Origin: Saccharibacillus alkalitolerans
GTDB lineage: Bacteria; Bacillota; Bacilli; Paenibacillales; Paenibacillaceae
Direction: 5' to 3'
Assembly (NCBI RefSeq): GCF_011090185.1
Contig: NZ_JAAFGS010000004.1
Coordinates: 620,001-684,000, forward strand
DNA length: 64,000 bases
Shown here: piece after piece, positions 63,154 to 64,000 of the stretch
Layout of the letters: each line of letters starts with the position of its first letter
Numbering within the stretch: position 1 is the stretch's first letter
Made by a program: the position numbers and the translations under genes
Notes under the pieces: generated by a model
What the model saw: only the letters and a program-made list of their open reading frames with translations
What the model was told of the DNA's origin: nothing
Databases searched by the model: none

Positions 63154-63996
63154 TTATTGCAGCAAATCGAGCAGCCGCTGCAAATCTTGTTGATTGTAAT
63201 AATTCAATTCGATTTTTCCCTTTTCTTTGCTGCCCGGCTTGATCTTGACCGTCGTTTTGAAGTGCTCGCGCAGCGACTCTTCCACGTGTTCGATGTAAGG
63301 GTCGCGTTTTCCGGCTTTAGGCTTGGCTTTATTCCGTCCCTTGGTTCCCGCCTGCTGGACGGCTTCCTCGAGTTCCCGAACGCTCCATGCTTCGCGGATC
63401 GCCTTCTCCGCCAGCTCCAGCTGCAGCTCGGGATTCTTCAGACCCACGATCGCCTTGGCATGACCCATCGATAGCGTTCCACGTGAAACATGATCTTTCA
63501 CCTCTTCGGGCAGCGTCAGCAAGCGCAAAAAGTTGGCGATATGGGAGCGCGATTTTCCGACTTTGAGGGACAGCTCTTCCTGAGTCATTTTGAACTCGTC
63601 CATCAACGATTGATAGGCGACCGCGATCTCCATCGCGTTAAGATTTTCCCGCTGCACATTTTCGATCAAAGCGATTTCCATTACCTGCTGATCGGTAAAT
63701 TCGCGGATGACGGCCGGTATTTCCGTCTTGCCGGCGAGAGCCGAAGCACGGCTCCGTCGCTCGCCGGCAATAATTTCGTAGCCTTTCAGTACGCTTCGAA
63801 CGATGATCGGCTGAATGACGCCGTGTTGGCGAATCGAATCCGCCAGCTCCCGCAATCCATCTTCGTCAAATGAGTGCCGGGGCTGATACGGATTGGCACG
63901 AAGCTGATTGAGCGGAATCTCGACCACCTTGTCGTTTTCTCCTACCGACAGAGAAGGAATGAGCGCATCCAACCCTTTGCCGAGCCCCTTGCCCAT
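63154..63996 (-). CDS. parB: Chromosome partitioning protein ParB (Spo0J)
   Basis: A 280-residue CTP-dependent clamp: N-terminal KGLGKGLDALIPSL (ParA contact), Box I with NPYQPRHSFDEDGL, Box II GERRSRAS, the helix-turn-helix with MTQEELSLKVGKSRSHIANFLRLL and a C-terminal dimer domain. It loads at parS and spreads to organise the origin. A parS-like site lies inside the gene. The ATG at 63996 is four bases from the window edge, so promoter and parA are outside. Confidence 0.97.
   Translation of the reverse strand: MGKGLGKGLDALIPSLSVGENDKVVEIPLNQLRANPYQPRHSFDEDGLRELADSIRQHGVIQPIIVRSVLKGYEIIAGERRSRASALAGKTEIPAVIREFTDQQVMEIALIENVQRENLNAMEIAVAYQSLMDEFKMTQEELSLKVGKSRSHIANFLRLLTLPEEVKDHVSRGTLSMGHAKAIVGLKNPELQLELAEKAIREAWSVRELEEAVQQAGTKGRNKAKPKAGKRDPYIEHVEESLREHFKTTVKIKPGSKEKGKIELNYYNQQDLQRLLDLLQ
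63475..63490. promoter_or_regulatory. parS-like centromere site inside parB
   Basis: CGTTCCACGTGAAACA matches the parS consensus TGTTTCACGTGAAACA at 14 of 16 positions, with the perfect CACGTG core. B. subtilis also carries parS within spo0J. Confidence 0.85.
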
Positions 63997-64000
63997 TTTT

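Overview
The window looks like a chromosomal segment of a GC-rich (roughly 55-60 percent by eye) Gram-positive bacterium of the Paenibacillaceae, of the Paenibacillus or Saccharibacillus kind. The evidence is the order parB - cysteine desulfurase - DUF4446 - DUF3343 - MscS - DUF951 - rpsF/ssb/rpsR, then dnaB-rplI-gdpP-yybS, purA, and walR-walK-yycH-yycI-yycJ-htrA. This is the flank of the replication origin known from Bacillus, and a parS-like site lies inside parB. Strong AAGGAGG ribosome binding sites and sigma-A promoters fit Bacillota.

Layout. (1) 1-6.2 kb: an oxidoreductase pair, an orphan sugar-type binding protein, and a divergent two-component system whose kinase carries an extra C-terminal extracytoplasmic domain. 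(2) 6.2-14 kb: an ABC-F protein, a YczE-type membrane protein with a GH120 beta-xylosidase, a VOC protein, then a leader-ORF/attenuator in front of a second UMP-kinase-like gene and a phosphotransferase gene broken by an amber stop. (3) 14-24 kb: an aldehyde dehydrogenase/methionine-synthase-like pair, an MFS exporter, a VOC/WYL divergent pair, MerR-DUF4260, a DesK-type two-component system, a CPBP protease and a RidA remnant. (4) 24-28 kb: a TetR regulon with four near-identical palindromic operators controlling an SDR - FAD monooxygenase - ABM - CsaA operon. (5) 28-33.4 kb: rlmH, an unknown gene, an XRE/isochorismatase-type divergent pair, greA and a YdcF-like protein, apparently inserted into the usual rlmH-htrA neighbourhood. 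(6) 33.4-50.3 kb: the WalRK cell-wall control block, an M23/LysM/G5 wall hydrolase, purA, and the dnaB-rplI-gdpP block with a CBS protein. (7) 50.3-57.3 kb: a D-Ala-D-Ala carboxypeptidase homologue that has lost its catalytic motifs, and a full oligopeptide ABC operon (oppABCDF). (8) 57.9-64 kb: rpsF-ssb-rpsR with a promoter and hairpin leader, tRNA-Ser(CGA), and the parB-side housekeeping genes.

The backbone is almost all on the minus strand, pointing away from parB. Accessory genes fill 1-33 kb, with mixed orientation, lower GC patches and decayed genes. No CRISPR array, rRNA operon or intact transposase was seen. The most interesting items are the leader-peptide attenuator ahead of the UMP kinase paralogue, the four-operator TetR regulon with an apparently leaderless repressor mRNA, the kinase with the C-terminal sensor, the motif-less carboxypeptidase homologue, and several uncharacterised intergenic repeat elements.
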